From Oscillospiraceae bacterium (lineage in GTDB: Bacteria > Bacillota > Clostridia > Oscillospirales > Oscillospiraceae): a stretch of DNA of 64,000 nt. Location of the stretch: the NCBI GenBank assembly GCA_902778115.1, contig CACYWG010000001.1:1-64000 (forward strand). The letters are read 5' to 3'. Below, piece after piece: positions 1 through 7,403 of this stretch (position 1 is its first letter; each line of letters starts with the position of its first letter). The notes beneath the pieces were generated by a model. The model was not told the DNA's origin. It made no database searches and was given only the letters and a program-made list of their open reading frames with translations. A program made the translations under genes and the position numbers.

Positions 1-1
1 C

Positions 2-235
2 GCTTTTGATGTGGAGGACCGCATGGATCTCATCGACCAGCCGCTGCTGATGATCTGCGGCGAGAAGGCCGACACGCTGTACATGAGCGCCGACGCCTTT
101 GTCAAGGCGGTCAACACGAAGGACAAGGAGCTCTACACCATCCCCGGCGCCAGCCATATCCGCACCTACTGGGTGGAGGAATATGTGCAGAACGCGGTAG
201 ACAAGCTCGCGGCTTTCTTCGGCACGAGATTATAA
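2..235 (+). CDS. Alpha/beta hydrolase, C-terminal fragment (cut by window edge)
   Basis: This is the C-terminal part of an alpha/beta-hydrolase-fold enzyme whose start lies before the window; the frame is open from the first bases. It shows the family's last catalytic elements: a strand ending in LLMICGEKADT, where the acidic residue of the triad would lie, and a GASH motif carrying the likely catalytic histidine. The nucleophile elbow (GxSxG) is outside the window, so the substrate cannot be inferred. The GTG at base 11 is inside the gene and is not taken as the start. The gene converges on the LysR gene, with a hairpin between them. Confidence 0.75.
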   Translation, partial: AFDVEDRMDLIDQPLLMICGEKADTLYMSADAFVKAVNTKDKELYTIPGASHIRTYWVEEYVQNAVDKLAAFFGTRL

Positions 236-269
236 AAAACGAATCCTCCGCCGATATAGCGGAGGATTC
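231..269 (-). terminator. Intrinsic terminator of the LysR gene
   Basis: A 10-bp perfect stem (GAATCCTCCG with CGGAGGATTC) is followed on the minus strand by a run of six T residues. It sits directly after the LysR stop codon and may also act on the converging hydrolase gene. Confidence 0.8.
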
Positions 270-272
270 CGG

Positions 273-1097
273 TTATTCAGATAATCTCTTGAACAGCGGG
301 GCAAAGCGCTTCCTGTCGCCCGACTTACAGGCCAGATAGTATCGAACATGGGTCTCATCATCCAGAAGCGGGATCACCACGCGGCTGTCGTCATGCGGGA
401 TGTTGGGGTTTTGCAGGAAGTGGCTGGAGGTAAACACCGGCAGGTTGGAGGCCTGAACCAGGAACTGCGGATTCGGGATCTTCTCCAGGCACAGCTCATA
501 CCAAAAACCGATCTGGGAAAACAGCAGGATGTTCATATTGGCCAGCTCCTTGAGCCAGATGCCGTCCCGCCCTGCCATCGGGTGAGCCTTCGGCAGCGTG
601 ATATACAGCTGTTCCTCGCCGCAGGGCGCCCAGTACAGAGCCTCATCTGTTGGCTCCTCATGCAGTACGATCAGCTGATAGGTGCCGTCCCGCAGCCCCT
701 CCAGCAGCGGCGCGTCAGGCCGGAGCTCCTGGGAGACTGTCATTCCCTCATAGAGTGAAGTCACCTGCGGCACGATCTGCTCCAGGGGCACGGGAGCGCA
801 GGCCCCTATGCTGATGGTATGGCTGGCCCGGTCAAAGGCACGCACCCGCTCGGCAATCTCCCGATCCTGCTCCAGTACCCGCCGGGCGTACTCGGCGGCA
901 AGTTTTCCGTTCTCGTTCAGCGAGAGCTTGTTCTTCCCGCGCTCAAAGAGTTGGACGCCGATCACGTCCTCCAGCTTCTTCATGGAGCGGGTCAGGGCTG
1001 GTTGGCTCAGGTGCAGTTCCTCCGCCGCGGCGGACAGTGTTCCGCAGCGGGCGAAGGCCTCCAACTGCTCCAGAAGATAGATTTCGATCATGTTCAT
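273..1097 (-). CDS. LysR-family transcriptional regulator
   Basis: This is a 274-residue LysR-type regulator. The N-terminal winged helix-turn-helix reads LEQLEAFARCGTLSAAAEEL followed by LSQPALTRSMKKLE, the standard LysR pattern. A periplasmic-binding-protein-like effector domain occupies roughly residues 90-270. The start is set at the ATG at 1097, which has a GGAG five bases upstream; an earlier in-frame codon at 1154 would add an unconserved leader. It is divergently transcribed from the secreted esterase gene at 1185, the usual LysR target arrangement, so it probably controls that gene. The effector is unknown. Confidence 0.9.
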   Translation of the reverse strand: MNMIEIYLLEQLEAFARCGTLSAAAEELHLSQPALTRSMKKLEDVIGVQLFERGKNKLSLNENGKLAAEYARRVLEQDREIAERVRAFDRASHTISIGACAPVPLEQIVPQVTSLYEGMTVSQELRPDAPLLEGLRDGTYQLIVLHEEPTDEALYWAPCGEEQLYITLPKAHPMAGRDGIWLKELANMNILLFSQIGFWYELCLEKIPNPQFLVQASNLPVFTSSHFLQNPNIPHDDSRVVIPLLDDETHVRYYLACKSGDRKRFAPLFKRLSE

Positions 1098-1184
1098 CAC
1101 TCCGGTATGCGTTTTGTTGATATCTATTATACAGGGCTGCCGCATACCAAACAAGCATTTTCTTTTTACAAGGACTGATATTAC

Positions 1185-2459
1185 TTGAAAAACGCCATTA
1201 TTATGTTTAGTTTACTTACCATGTTAAGCCTCTCCGCCTGCGCAGGCGGTATCAGCCGTGCGCATGCCGAGACGACAGCACAGGCTCTCAACTCTGTGCA
1301 AAACCAGACGGCGATTCCCCAAACCGGCTATACCACCGCCGTTCCCGCGGCCTATCAAGCGGCGTCCGCACAGCCCGGAACCGTCACGCGGCTGGATTAT
1401 GAATCCCGGGACTATGTCCGCGACAGCGCCCCCATCATCAAGACGGCGTATGTGTACACGCCTTACGGCTACGACGAAAACGACACGGATACGCGCTACA
1501 ACATCCTCTACCTGATGCACGGCTGGGGCGGCCATGCCGGGGAATACTTCGAATTTACCGAGACAAAAAACGTCTTTGACAACCTGATCGCAAACGGCGA
1601 TATCCCGCCCATCATCATCGTTTCGGCCAGCTTCTACAACGCCAACAGCAATACGGATTTCTCCAGCTCTATCGAAGAGTTTCGCGCCTTCCATCTGGAT
1701 TTTGAAAACCACCTGATGCCCGCTGTGGAGGGGCAGTACCACACCTGGGCCGCTTCAACCTCCGACGAGGATCTGAAAGCGTCCCGTGACCACCGGGCCT
1801 TTGGTGGCTTCTCTCTCGGCTCCGTCACCACCTGGCTGGAATTCTGCCACGACACGGATTACATCCGCTACTTCCTGCCCATGAGCGGCTCCAGCTGGTA
1901 TTATGGGACATATGGGGATTTCCAGATCGAGAAGAACGTGGACTTCATCGAGCAACTGGTCATGGACAACAACCTGGACGAGCGCGGCTACTTCATCTAC
2001 CACGCGGTGGGCACCAACGACGCGGTCAAAAGCCAGAGCATCATGATGGCGGACGAGATGCTCACAAGGGAGATCTTCACACCGGAGCACTATGTTTTCT
2101 ATCTGAACGACGGCGGCTACCACGATTTTGACGCCGTGCAGGAATACCTGTACAACGCCCTGCCGCTGTTCTTCCGGGAGGAAGGGGGCGAAAGCACGGA
2201 TTACACCACGGCAAGCAAGATCAGCGAGGTCATGAACGACCCCGCCTTTGGGGACTATGGCCGCCTGCTGTTTCCCGTGGAGGACTACTATTACAGCGGA
2301 GACACCCTGGGGAATCTCCGCCTGACCTGGTATAACGGCATCGATCCAGACACCACCGTGGAGATCGTGAACACGCTCAAGCATCGCGTCGGATCCGGCG
2401 AGACGGTCTTTTATGACATCTACACCGAATCGATCCAGACACCACCGTGGAGATCGTGA
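1185..2459 (+). CDS. Secreted esterase lipoprotein, 5' part of a gene split by an 89-bp duplication
   Basis: The product starts at a TTG with AAGGA about ten bases upstream. It has a lipoprotein signal peptide (lipobox LSAC, Cys19) and an esterase domain of the feruloyl-esterase/Esterase-D type. LMHGWGGHAGE is the oxyanion region, GFSLG places the nucleophile at Ser210, and GGYHDFD carries the likely catalytic histidine. It would be anchored on the outer face of the membrane and act on carbohydrate esters (inference). The final 11 or so residues are a frameshifted tail caused by the tandem duplication at 2340-2517. Without it the frame runs on into the hydrolase at 2447, giving a 626-residue two-module protein. 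The esterase module itself looks intact and could still be secreted. Confidence 0.85.
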   Translation: MKNAIIMFSLLTMLSLSACAGGISRAHAETTAQALNSVQNQTAIPQTGYTTAVPAAYQAASAQPGTVTRLDYESRDYVRDSAPIIKTAYVYTPYGYDENDTDTRYNILYLMHGWGGHAGEYFEFTETKNVFDNLIANGDIPPIIIVSASFYNANSNTDFSSSIEEFRAFHLDFENHLMPAVEGQYHTWAASTSDEDLKASRDHRAFGGFSLGSVTTWLEFCHDTDYIRYFLPMSGSSWYYGTYGDFQIEKNVDFIEQLVMDNNLDERGYFIYHAVGTNDAVKSQSIMMADEMLTREIFTPEHYVFYLNDGGYHDFDAVQEYLYNALPLFFREEGGESTDYTTASKISEVMNDPAFGDYGRLLFPVEDYYYSGDTLGNLRLTWYNGIDPDTTVEIVNTLKHRVGSGETVFYDIYTESIQTPPWRS

Positions 2460-2517
2460 ACACGCTCAAGCATCGCGTCGGATCCGGCGAGACGGTCTTT
2501 TATGACATCTACACCGA
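2340..2517 (+). repeat. Perfect 89-bp direct tandem duplication
   Basis: Bases 2340-2428 and 2429-2517 are identical. The unit is 89 bp, not a multiple of three, so the second copy shifts the frame and ends the first reading frame at 2459. Codon Val392 of the upstream gene (2358) corresponds exactly to the GTG at 2447 in the second copy, which shows that the downstream frame is the continuation of the same gene. Confidence 0.97.
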
Positions 2518-3154
2518 CGCGGAAAAGGCCGCCGATCCCGACAAGGCGGACACCGGCCTGTTCTTCTTCCGTGGTGAACCTGGGGCGAAGGTGGCCATCT
2601 GCAACGCGGGAGGCGGCTTTGCCTATGTGGGCGCCATGCACGACAGCTTTCCCCACGCGCTGGAGCTGAGCAAGAAAGGCTACAACGCCTTTGCGCTGAT
2701 CTACCGCCCCGGGGCGCAGACCGCCTGCGAGGATCTGGCGCGGGCCATCGCCTTTCTCCATGAGCACGCGGACGAGCTGGGAATCGACATGACGGATTAC
2801 TCCCTCTGGGGCGGCAGCGCGGGCGCGCGCATGGCGGCCTGGCTGGGCTCCTACGGGACGGAGGCCTTCAGGGAGGCGGCTTATCCACGGCCCGCGGCGG
2901 TCATCGTCAACTATACCGGGCTCTCCGAGGTGACCGGATCAGAACCGCCCACCTACAGCGCGGTGGGTACCTCGGATGGGATCGCAAGCTGCAGGACCAT
3001 GCAGCGGCGCATCGAGGCCATCCGGGCAAACGGCACGGATGCGGAGATCGAAGTTTTCGACGGTCTGCCCCACGGCTTCGGTCTGGGCACCGGCACAGCA
3101 GCCGAAGGCTGGCTCGACAACGCGGTCGATTTCTGGGAACGAAATATGAGTTGA
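2447..3154 (+). CDS. Alpha/beta hydrolase module, 3' part of the split esterase gene
   Basis: This frame encodes a second alpha/beta-hydrolase domain of the acetyl-xylan/hormone-sensitive-lipase-like type. It shows GGSAGA with the nucleophile serine, an acidic residue in VGTSDGI, and the catalytic histidine in GLPHGFG. It has no signal peptide. The GTG at 2447 lies inside the duplicated segment and has no ribosome binding site, so it is probably the displaced second half of the lipoprotein gene at 1185 rather than an independent gene. If the duplication is real, this module is likely untranslated or cytoplasmic. If it is an assembly error, the two domains form one secreted bifunctional esterase. 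Confidence 0.8.
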   Translation: MEIVNTLKHRVGSGETVFYDIYTDAEKAADPDKADTGLFFFRGEPGAKVAICNAGGGFAYVGAMHDSFPHALELSKKGYNAFALIYRPGAQTACEDLARAIAFLHEHADELGIDMTDYSLWGGSAGARMAAWLGSYGTEAFREAAYPRPAAVIVNYTGLSEVTGSEPPTYSAVGTSDGIASCRTMQRRIEAIRANGTDAEIEVFDGLPHGFGLGTGTAAEGWLDNAVDFWERNMS

Positions 3155-3167
3155 AAAGGAGAATCAA

Positions 3168-3620
3168 ATGATGAGTATTCTGTTTTTGAATGGCAGCCCC
3201 GATCCGAACGGCACCACGGCCAGTCTGGCCGCGACACTGCTGGCGGGCAGGGACTATGAGATCATCCGGCTTCCGGAGCACCGGATCTACCCCTACGGCT
3301 CCACGCTGGAGGGCGATGAGTTTGACTGGGTACTGGACAGGATGAAGGCCGCCGATACCATTGTGATCGGCTCACCGGTCTACTGGCACAACCTCTGCGG
3401 CGCAGTACGAAATCTCCTGGATCGCTTCTATGGTAGAGTCTCCCAGGGTGAGCTTGCCGGGCGGAAGCTGGCCTTCCTCTATCAGGGCGAAGCCCCGGAG
3501 AAGTGGATGCTGGACGCGGGCGAGTACACCATCAGCCGCTTTGCCCGGCTCTACGGCCTGGACTACCTCGGCATGGCCGAGACGCAGAAGGACGCGAAAG
3601 TGCTGGCTAAAAAACTGTGA
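3168..3620 (+). CDS. NAD(P)H-dependent FMN reductase / flavodoxin-fold protein
   Basis: This is a 150-residue flavodoxin-like protein. The N-terminal strand and loop MSILFLNGSPDPNGTTASL is the FMN phosphate-binding segment, and IVIGSPVYWHNLCGAVRNLLDRF is the flavin isoalloxazine loop typical of NADPH-dependent FMN reductases and iron-sulfur flavoproteins. It lacks the CxxC-rich cluster motif of true iron-sulfur flavoproteins. A good AAGGAG lies upstream of tandem ATGs at 3168 and 3171. It lies 13 bases after the split esterase gene and just before a ferredoxin/flavodoxin fusion and a cytochrome-like membrane protein, which suggests a small electron-transfer set. Confidence 0.85.
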   Translation: MMSILFLNGSPDPNGTTASLAATLLAGRDYEIIRLPEHRIYPYGSTLEGDEFDWVLDRMKAADTIVIGSPVYWHNLCGAVRNLLDRFYGRVSQGELAGRKLAFLYQGEAPEKWMLDAGEYTISRFARLYGLDYLGMAETQKDAKVLAKKL

Positions 3621-3630
3621 GGGAAACACA

Positions 3631-4389
3631 GTGACGATCTGCTATTTTACCGCCACGGGCAACAGCCTCTATGTGGCTAGGCGTTTGGGCGGCGAGCTCA
3701 AATCCATCCCGCAGCTCATGCGGGAGACATCGATCCAAATCCAAGATGACGCGGTGGGCATCGTCTGCCCTGTCTACTGCGGCGAGATGCCGAAAATGGT
3801 GTGCGCGTTTCTGGAGAAGTCGAAGATCGAGACGGAGTATTTCTTCTTCGTCTACACCTACGGCATGGCGGACACCGTGGCCCGCCCCAACGCGGAGCTG
3901 GCCGCGAGAAAGGCGGGCCTGAAGCTGGGCTACTCCGCATCGATCCGCATGGTGGACAACTATCTGCCCGGTTTTGAAATGCAAAATCAGATCGAGACCG
4001 CGGGCGAAAAGAAGATCGAGGAGCAGATCGAACAGGTCTGCCGGGAGATTGCGGAGCGGCGCGAAAACACCGTGAAGCTCACGTCGGCCAAGCGCGCGGA
4101 GATGGCGCTTGTGCACAACACCATGGGCAGGGCGATCCTGAAGAGCAGCGCCGCGCAGGACTATATTGTCAGCGATGACTGTATCCGCTGCGGGATCTGC
4201 GCCAAGGTCTGTCCGGCCAACAACATCATCGTCACCGACCGGGTGCGGTTTTCGGATTACTGCGAGGTCTGCTACGCCTGCGTTCATAACTGCCCGAAGA
4301 ATGCAATCCATTTGAAAAATGAGCGGAGCGCCGCGCGTTTTCGCAACGAGCATGTGGAGTTGAAGGATATTCTTTCCGCGAATGAATAA
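3631..4389 (+). CDS. EFR1-type flavodoxin-ferredoxin fusion protein
   Basis: This 252-residue protein has an N-terminal flavodoxin-like domain (CYFTATGNSLYVARRL, VCPVYCGEMP) and a C-terminal pair of [4Fe-4S] motifs (CIRCGICAKVCP and CEVCYACVHNCP). This is the architecture of the EFR1 family of ferrodoxins. The start is the GTG at 3631, just after the stop of the preceding gene and with GAGGG upstream; longer frames into the upstream gene are rejected. It probably passes single electrons between flavins and iron-sulfur partners in the cytoplasm. The neighbouring FMN reductase and membrane cytochrome-like protein are likely partners (inference). Confidence 0.88.
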   Translation: MTICYFTATGNSLYVARRLGGELKSIPQLMRETSIQIQDDAVGIVCPVYCGEMPKMVCAFLEKSKIETEYFFFVYTYGMADTVARPNAELAARKAGLKLGYSASIRMVDNYLPGFEMQNQIETAGEKKIEEQIEQVCREIAERRENTVKLTSAKRAEMALVHNTMGRAILKSSAAQDYIVSDDCIRCGICAKVCPANNIIVTDRVRFSDYCEVCYACVHNCPKNAIHLKNERSAARFRNEHVELKDILSANE

Positions 4390-4444
4390 TACCAATCTCC
4401 CATTGGGCCTTCGGCATAAAGCCTTTGTACTTTGGGAATCTGAC

Positions 4445-5077
4445 ATGAAAACGAAACGTATGATCCTGGATGCCGCGATGCTGCTCCTGCTGCCGCTGCT
4501 GATGGCCTACTCTCTGATTGGAGAGGCCTTCCACGAGGTGGCGGGCACGCTGATGCTGACGCTGTTTCTCCTCCATCACTGGCTCAACCGGAGCTGGTGG
4601 AGAGCACTGTTCAAGGGGCGGTATTCGCTGCAGCGCATTTTTCAGACAACGCTGAACCTTCTTTTGCTGCTTTTCATGATCGTCCAGCCTCTGTGCGGCA
4701 TCCTCATGAGCAAGTATCTGTACACTTTTCTGCCGACAGCCGGGATGGCGTCGGTTGCTCGCGCGATCCATCTGCCGCTGGCCTACTGGGGCTTCGTACT
4801 GATGAGCCTGCACGCGGGCACCCATCTGGGGAGCATGCTGCCCAAAAGGAAAAAACGCCGGACAGCGCTTGTGATCCTATCCGCGATTTCCCTGTACGGA
4901 ATCTATGCCTTTTTCAAGCGGCAGATTCCGGACTATATGTTCCTGAAAATGCAGTTCGTTTTTTTCGATTACAGTGAGACCCGACTGCTTTTCCTGGCAG
5001 ACAACCTGGCGGTGATGGTATGCTTCGCAGTGTTGGGTTATGGGATCACGCAACTGTTGTCATCAGGAAAACGATGA
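4445..5077 (+). CDS. DUF4405-like multi-helix membrane protein, possible cytochrome b-type
   Basis: This is a 210-residue integral membrane protein with about five hydrophobic helices. Histidines are placed in or beside helices (FHEVAG, LLHHWLN, AIHLPL, SLHAGTHLG), as in DUF4405/flavinylation-associated cytochromes, so b-type heme binding is plausible. The ATG at 4445 has GGGA upstream; an alternative ATG at 4382 would overlap the previous gene and add a non-hydrophobic leader. It closes the redox cluster with the FMN reductase and EFR1 protein and could be their membrane electron acceptor or donor. The function is inferred only from fold and neighbours. Confidence 0.72.
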   Translation: MKTKRMILDAAMLLLLPLLMAYSLIGEAFHEVAGTLMLTLFLLHHWLNRSWWRALFKGRYSLQRIFQTTLNLLLLLFMIVQPLCGILMSKYLYTFLPTAGMASVARAIHLPLAYWGFVLMSLHAGTHLGSMLPKRKKRRTALVILSAISLYGIYAFFKRQIPDYMFLKMQFVFFDYSETRLLFLADNLAVMVCFAVLGYGITQLLSSGKR

Positions 5078-5118
5078 TCCAGTATGGTGCTGATTATCCG
5101 TAAAAAACAAAACAGATA

Positions 5119-5168
5119 TTGACACAGACTGTTTCGAGCGGTGTATTTTTATCACGGAAACAGTCTGT
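5119..5168 (+). promoter_or_regulatory. Promoter embedded in a 12-bp inverted repeat
   Basis: TTGACA (5119-5124) and TGTATT (5142-5147) are separated by 17 bp. A perfect 12-bp inverted repeat (ACAGACTGTTTC at 5124-5135, GAAACAGTCTGT at 5157-5168) starts in the -35 box and ends just past the -10 region. A further partial half-site, GAAACAGT, lies at 5181-5188 between the Shine-Dalgarno sequence and the start codon. The layout suggests an operator, perhaps for self-repression by the winged-helix protein encoded next. Confidence 0.7.
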
Positions 5169-5188
5169 TCTGCTTTGGAGGAAACAGT

Positions 5189-6322
5189 ATGCGGAGAAAA
5201 GACGAATCGAAGAAGCCGATTATCTCAGACTTCATTAACGCTTTTTATTATGAGCATGATAAAGTCCCCAGCGTGCGCGAGATCGTCGAGGGTACCGGCA
5301 TTCCTCTTTCTACCGTTCATCGCTATCTTGTGGATATGCAGGAAAAAGGTGAGCTGAGTTACAACGGCTATCGCAGCGCACGTACAAAAGAGATGAGCGA
5401 AGTTTCCCCCATACATGGCATTGGTATTCTGGAACGCCAGGAGTACACCGGCTGCACGGTCAACTTCAAAACCTACACGAATTCCATTTGGGATAAGAAG
5501 CAAAGAGAGAATCCGGATGAAAACCGCGCTGTCTTCTACAACACTCATCCGACGATCATCGAGCCAGAGGTGTTTGACAAGGTTCAGGAAATCCGGCAGC
5601 AGCGTCATCGCAGAACGAAGACGGGAAAGTCCCATGTGTTCTCCGGGCTTGTATTCTGTGCGGACTGCAAAGCCAAAATGCGCTACTGCACCACCAGATA
5701 CTTTGAGGAGCGGCAAGACCACTTCGTATGTGCCAATTATCGCAGTAATACCGGAACTTGTTCGGCACACTTTATCCGCGCCGTCGTTTTGGAGCAGCTG
5801 GTCTGGAAGCACATGCAGATGGTCATTGACTATGTCCTCCGCTATGAGGTTTTCTTCCGGGCGAAAATGGAACAGCGGCTCCGTATAGAGAGCAGCGAGA
5901 TCCTGCGGGTAAAGCGAAAGCAGCTTGACAAAGCGGAGAAGCGCATCCTTGAGCTCGACAAGCTCTTCGTGAGGATCTACGAGGACAATGTGGCCGGAAA
6001 GCTGAGCGATGAACGCTTTGCCGTCATGAGCAGCAGCTATGAAGAAGAGCAACAGACCTTGAAAGCGAACGCGGAGACATTGCGGCAGAAGATCGAAGTA
6101 CAGGAACAGCAGAATCAAAATTTGGAACTGTTTATCCAGAAGGTTCATCAGTATGCGGATCTGGACAAATTGACCGCATATGCAGCCCATGATCTGATCA
6201 AGGCGATTTATATCGGGGCTCCGGACAAGAGCAGCGGAAAGCGTCGCCAAAGCATCAGTATCTGTTATGATTTTGTGGGCTTTATCCCTCTGGATGAACT
6301 GATGAAACAGGAAACGGCATGA
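5189..6322 (+). CDS. LexA DNA-binding domain fused to serine-recombinase C-terminal region (chimera)
   Basis: In this 377-residue protein, residues 1-60 match the LexA winged helix (SDFINAFYYEHDKVPSVREI, then STVHRYLVDMQEKGELSYNG). From about residue 81 the sequence becomes the C-terminal part of a large serine recombinase: LERQEYTGCTVNFKTY with THPTIIEPEVFDKVQEI (Recombinase domain), a zinc ribbon with Cys157, Cys160, Cys181 and Cys191, a coiled coil at about residues 225-315, and a DUF4368-like end. The N-terminal resolvase domain with the catalytic serine is absent, as is the LexA peptidase domain. The ATG at 5189 has GGAGG eight bases upstream. It cannot be an active recombinase; it may be a DNA-binding repressor or a relic of an element inserted in a lexA-like gene. 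The segment looks more AT-rich than its neighbours. Confidence 0.85.
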   Translation: MRRKDESKKPIISDFINAFYYEHDKVPSVREIVEGTGIPLSTVHRYLVDMQEKGELSYNGYRSARTKEMSEVSPIHGIGILERQEYTGCTVNFKTYTNSIWDKKQRENPDENRAVFYNTHPTIIEPEVFDKVQEIRQQRHRRTKTGKSHVFSGLVFCADCKAKMRYCTTRYFEERQDHFVCANYRSNTGTCSAHFIRAVVLEQLVWKHMQMVIDYVLRYEVFFRAKMEQRLRIESSEILRVKRKQLDKAEKRILELDKLFVRIYEDNVAGKLSDERFAVMSSSYEEEQQTLKANAETLRQKIEVQEQQNQNLELFIQKVHQYADLDKLTAYAAHDLIKAIYIGAPDKSSGKRRQSISICYDFVGFIPLDELMKQETA

Positions 6323-6337
6323 CCCGTAAGTCATGCC
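6314..6337 (+). terminator. Hairpin over the stop codon of the chimera gene
   Basis: The 9-bp perfect stem CGGCATGAC / GTCATGCCG overlaps the stop codon. It lacks a clean T-run, so it may be a weak terminator between converging genes or an mRNA-stabilising hairpin. Confidence 0.45.
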
Positions 6338-6407
6338 GTCCCTGCAAAACACTATAAAACTGTTTTACGACACCCGCCCCTCATCCCGGCTGTTTTTTAT
6401 GATGTCA

Positions 6408-7403
6408 TTATCCGACAGATCCATCATCGGGCTGTGTGGGGGGATTGAAGAACTGATAGACCTGCGCGGAGAGCTCCACGATCGCCTCAGCGGCTGCTTT
6501 GTCGTCCTCGGACCCGTTATTGATCACGGAGAGGATATAGTCGGCGCCGGGGGAGAAGATCAGACCGGCGTCGGCGCAGCAGATATGCGGCAGGTCGCCG
6601 GTTTTATGGGCACAGACCGTTCCTGCCGGCAGACCGGCAGGGATGCGGTCGTTGATCGTCTGGGCTTTCAGGTAGCTGAGCATATCGGCAGAGTATTCCG
6701 GGGAGACCAGCTCGTAGCGGTAGAGCAGCTTGAACAGCAGGGCGACCTCCTCGGCGGTGGTGTAGTTTTCCAGCTCGCTGTTCGTGTCGAGCATCGTCCG
6801 GTTCATGCTGGTGTTGCCGCAGCCGAGCGAATGGGCATATTCGGTGACCTCTTCGATGCCGGCCGATTCCAGGCCCTCTCCCAACCGGATCGTCAGCCAG
6901 TTGGCACAGTAATTGTCGCTGGTGGCGATCATTTTCCGGATGCTGGGCCAGGTTTCGTTATAGGGGAGCTTGTATTCCTTGAACTGCTGGAAAACGGCGC
7001 CCATGATGAAGAGCTTGATCAGGCTGGCCGCCACCATCGGAGAATCCTCCTGCGTGGACATGCCGGCAAACTCGCCGTAGGTCAGATTGTAGACGTAGAT
7101 ATCCCAGGTGCCGGGGTGCTGTTCGATAAAAGCGGCCAGCAGCGCCTCAAGCTCAGGGTCTTGCTCGGGCAGGGTAGGATCGGGCATGTCGTGCGGCACA
7201 GGTGCCGGCGACGACAGCGGCATTTGGGTGGCCTGCGGAGGATGTTCGGTATATCTCCGGTCAGGCCTCGGCTCCCGGTGCGTCAAAAGAGGGATCAGCA
7301 CCAGCAGCGCGAGCGCGAGAAGAAAGGCAAGCAGCACGGCGAGCCAGCGCCGCAGCGTCTGCCGGTTGATTTCGGGCAGCTTCAATAGTAGGAACCTCCC
7401 CAA
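6408..7403 (-). CDS. Membrane-anchored class A beta-lactamase-fold serine hydrolase
   Basis: This 331-residue protein has one N-terminal transmembrane helix (about residues 20-40), a proline-rich linker, and a penicillin-recognising serine-hydrolase domain. The three motifs are present: S127-L-I-K130, S162-D-N164 and K267-T-G269. A clear counterpart of the class A general-base glutamate (ExxLN) was not found; the corresponding stretch reads SELENYTTAEE. It would face the outside of the cell. It could be a weak beta-lactamase, a D,D-peptidase-like enzyme or a sensor, and resistance should not be assumed. Its start overlaps the end of the upstream zinc-ribbon gene by 22 bases, suggesting translational coupling. 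Confidence 0.82.
   Translation of the reverse strand: MGRFLLLKLPEINRQTLRRWLAVLLAFLLALALLVLIPLLTHREPRPDRRYTEHPPQATQMPLSSPAPVPHDMPDPTLPEQDPELEALLAAFIEQHPGTWDIYVYNLTYGEFAGMSTQEDSPMVAASLIKLFIMGAVFQQFKEYKLPYNETWPSIRKMIATSDNYCANWLTIRLGEGLESAGIEEVTEYAHSLGCGNTSMNRTMLDTNSELENYTTAEEVALLFKLLYRYELVSPEYSADMLSYLKAQTINDRIPAGLPAGTVCAHKTGDLPHICCADAGLIFSPGADYILSVINNGSEDDKAAAEAIVELSAQVYQFFNPPTQPDDGSVG

Noticed and set aside
2447..2459. GTG at 2447 as a genuine start
   Set aside because: It is the duplicate of an internal valine codon and has no Shine-Dalgarno sequence.
5189..6322. Active site-specific recombinase or complete mobile element
   Set aside because: The catalytic resolvase domain is absent, and no partner genes or flanking att duplications were seen.
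6408..7403. Calling the class A-fold protein an antibiotic-resistance beta-lactamase
   Set aside because: No clear general-base glutamate, and it is membrane-anchored next to an unrelated envelope protein.
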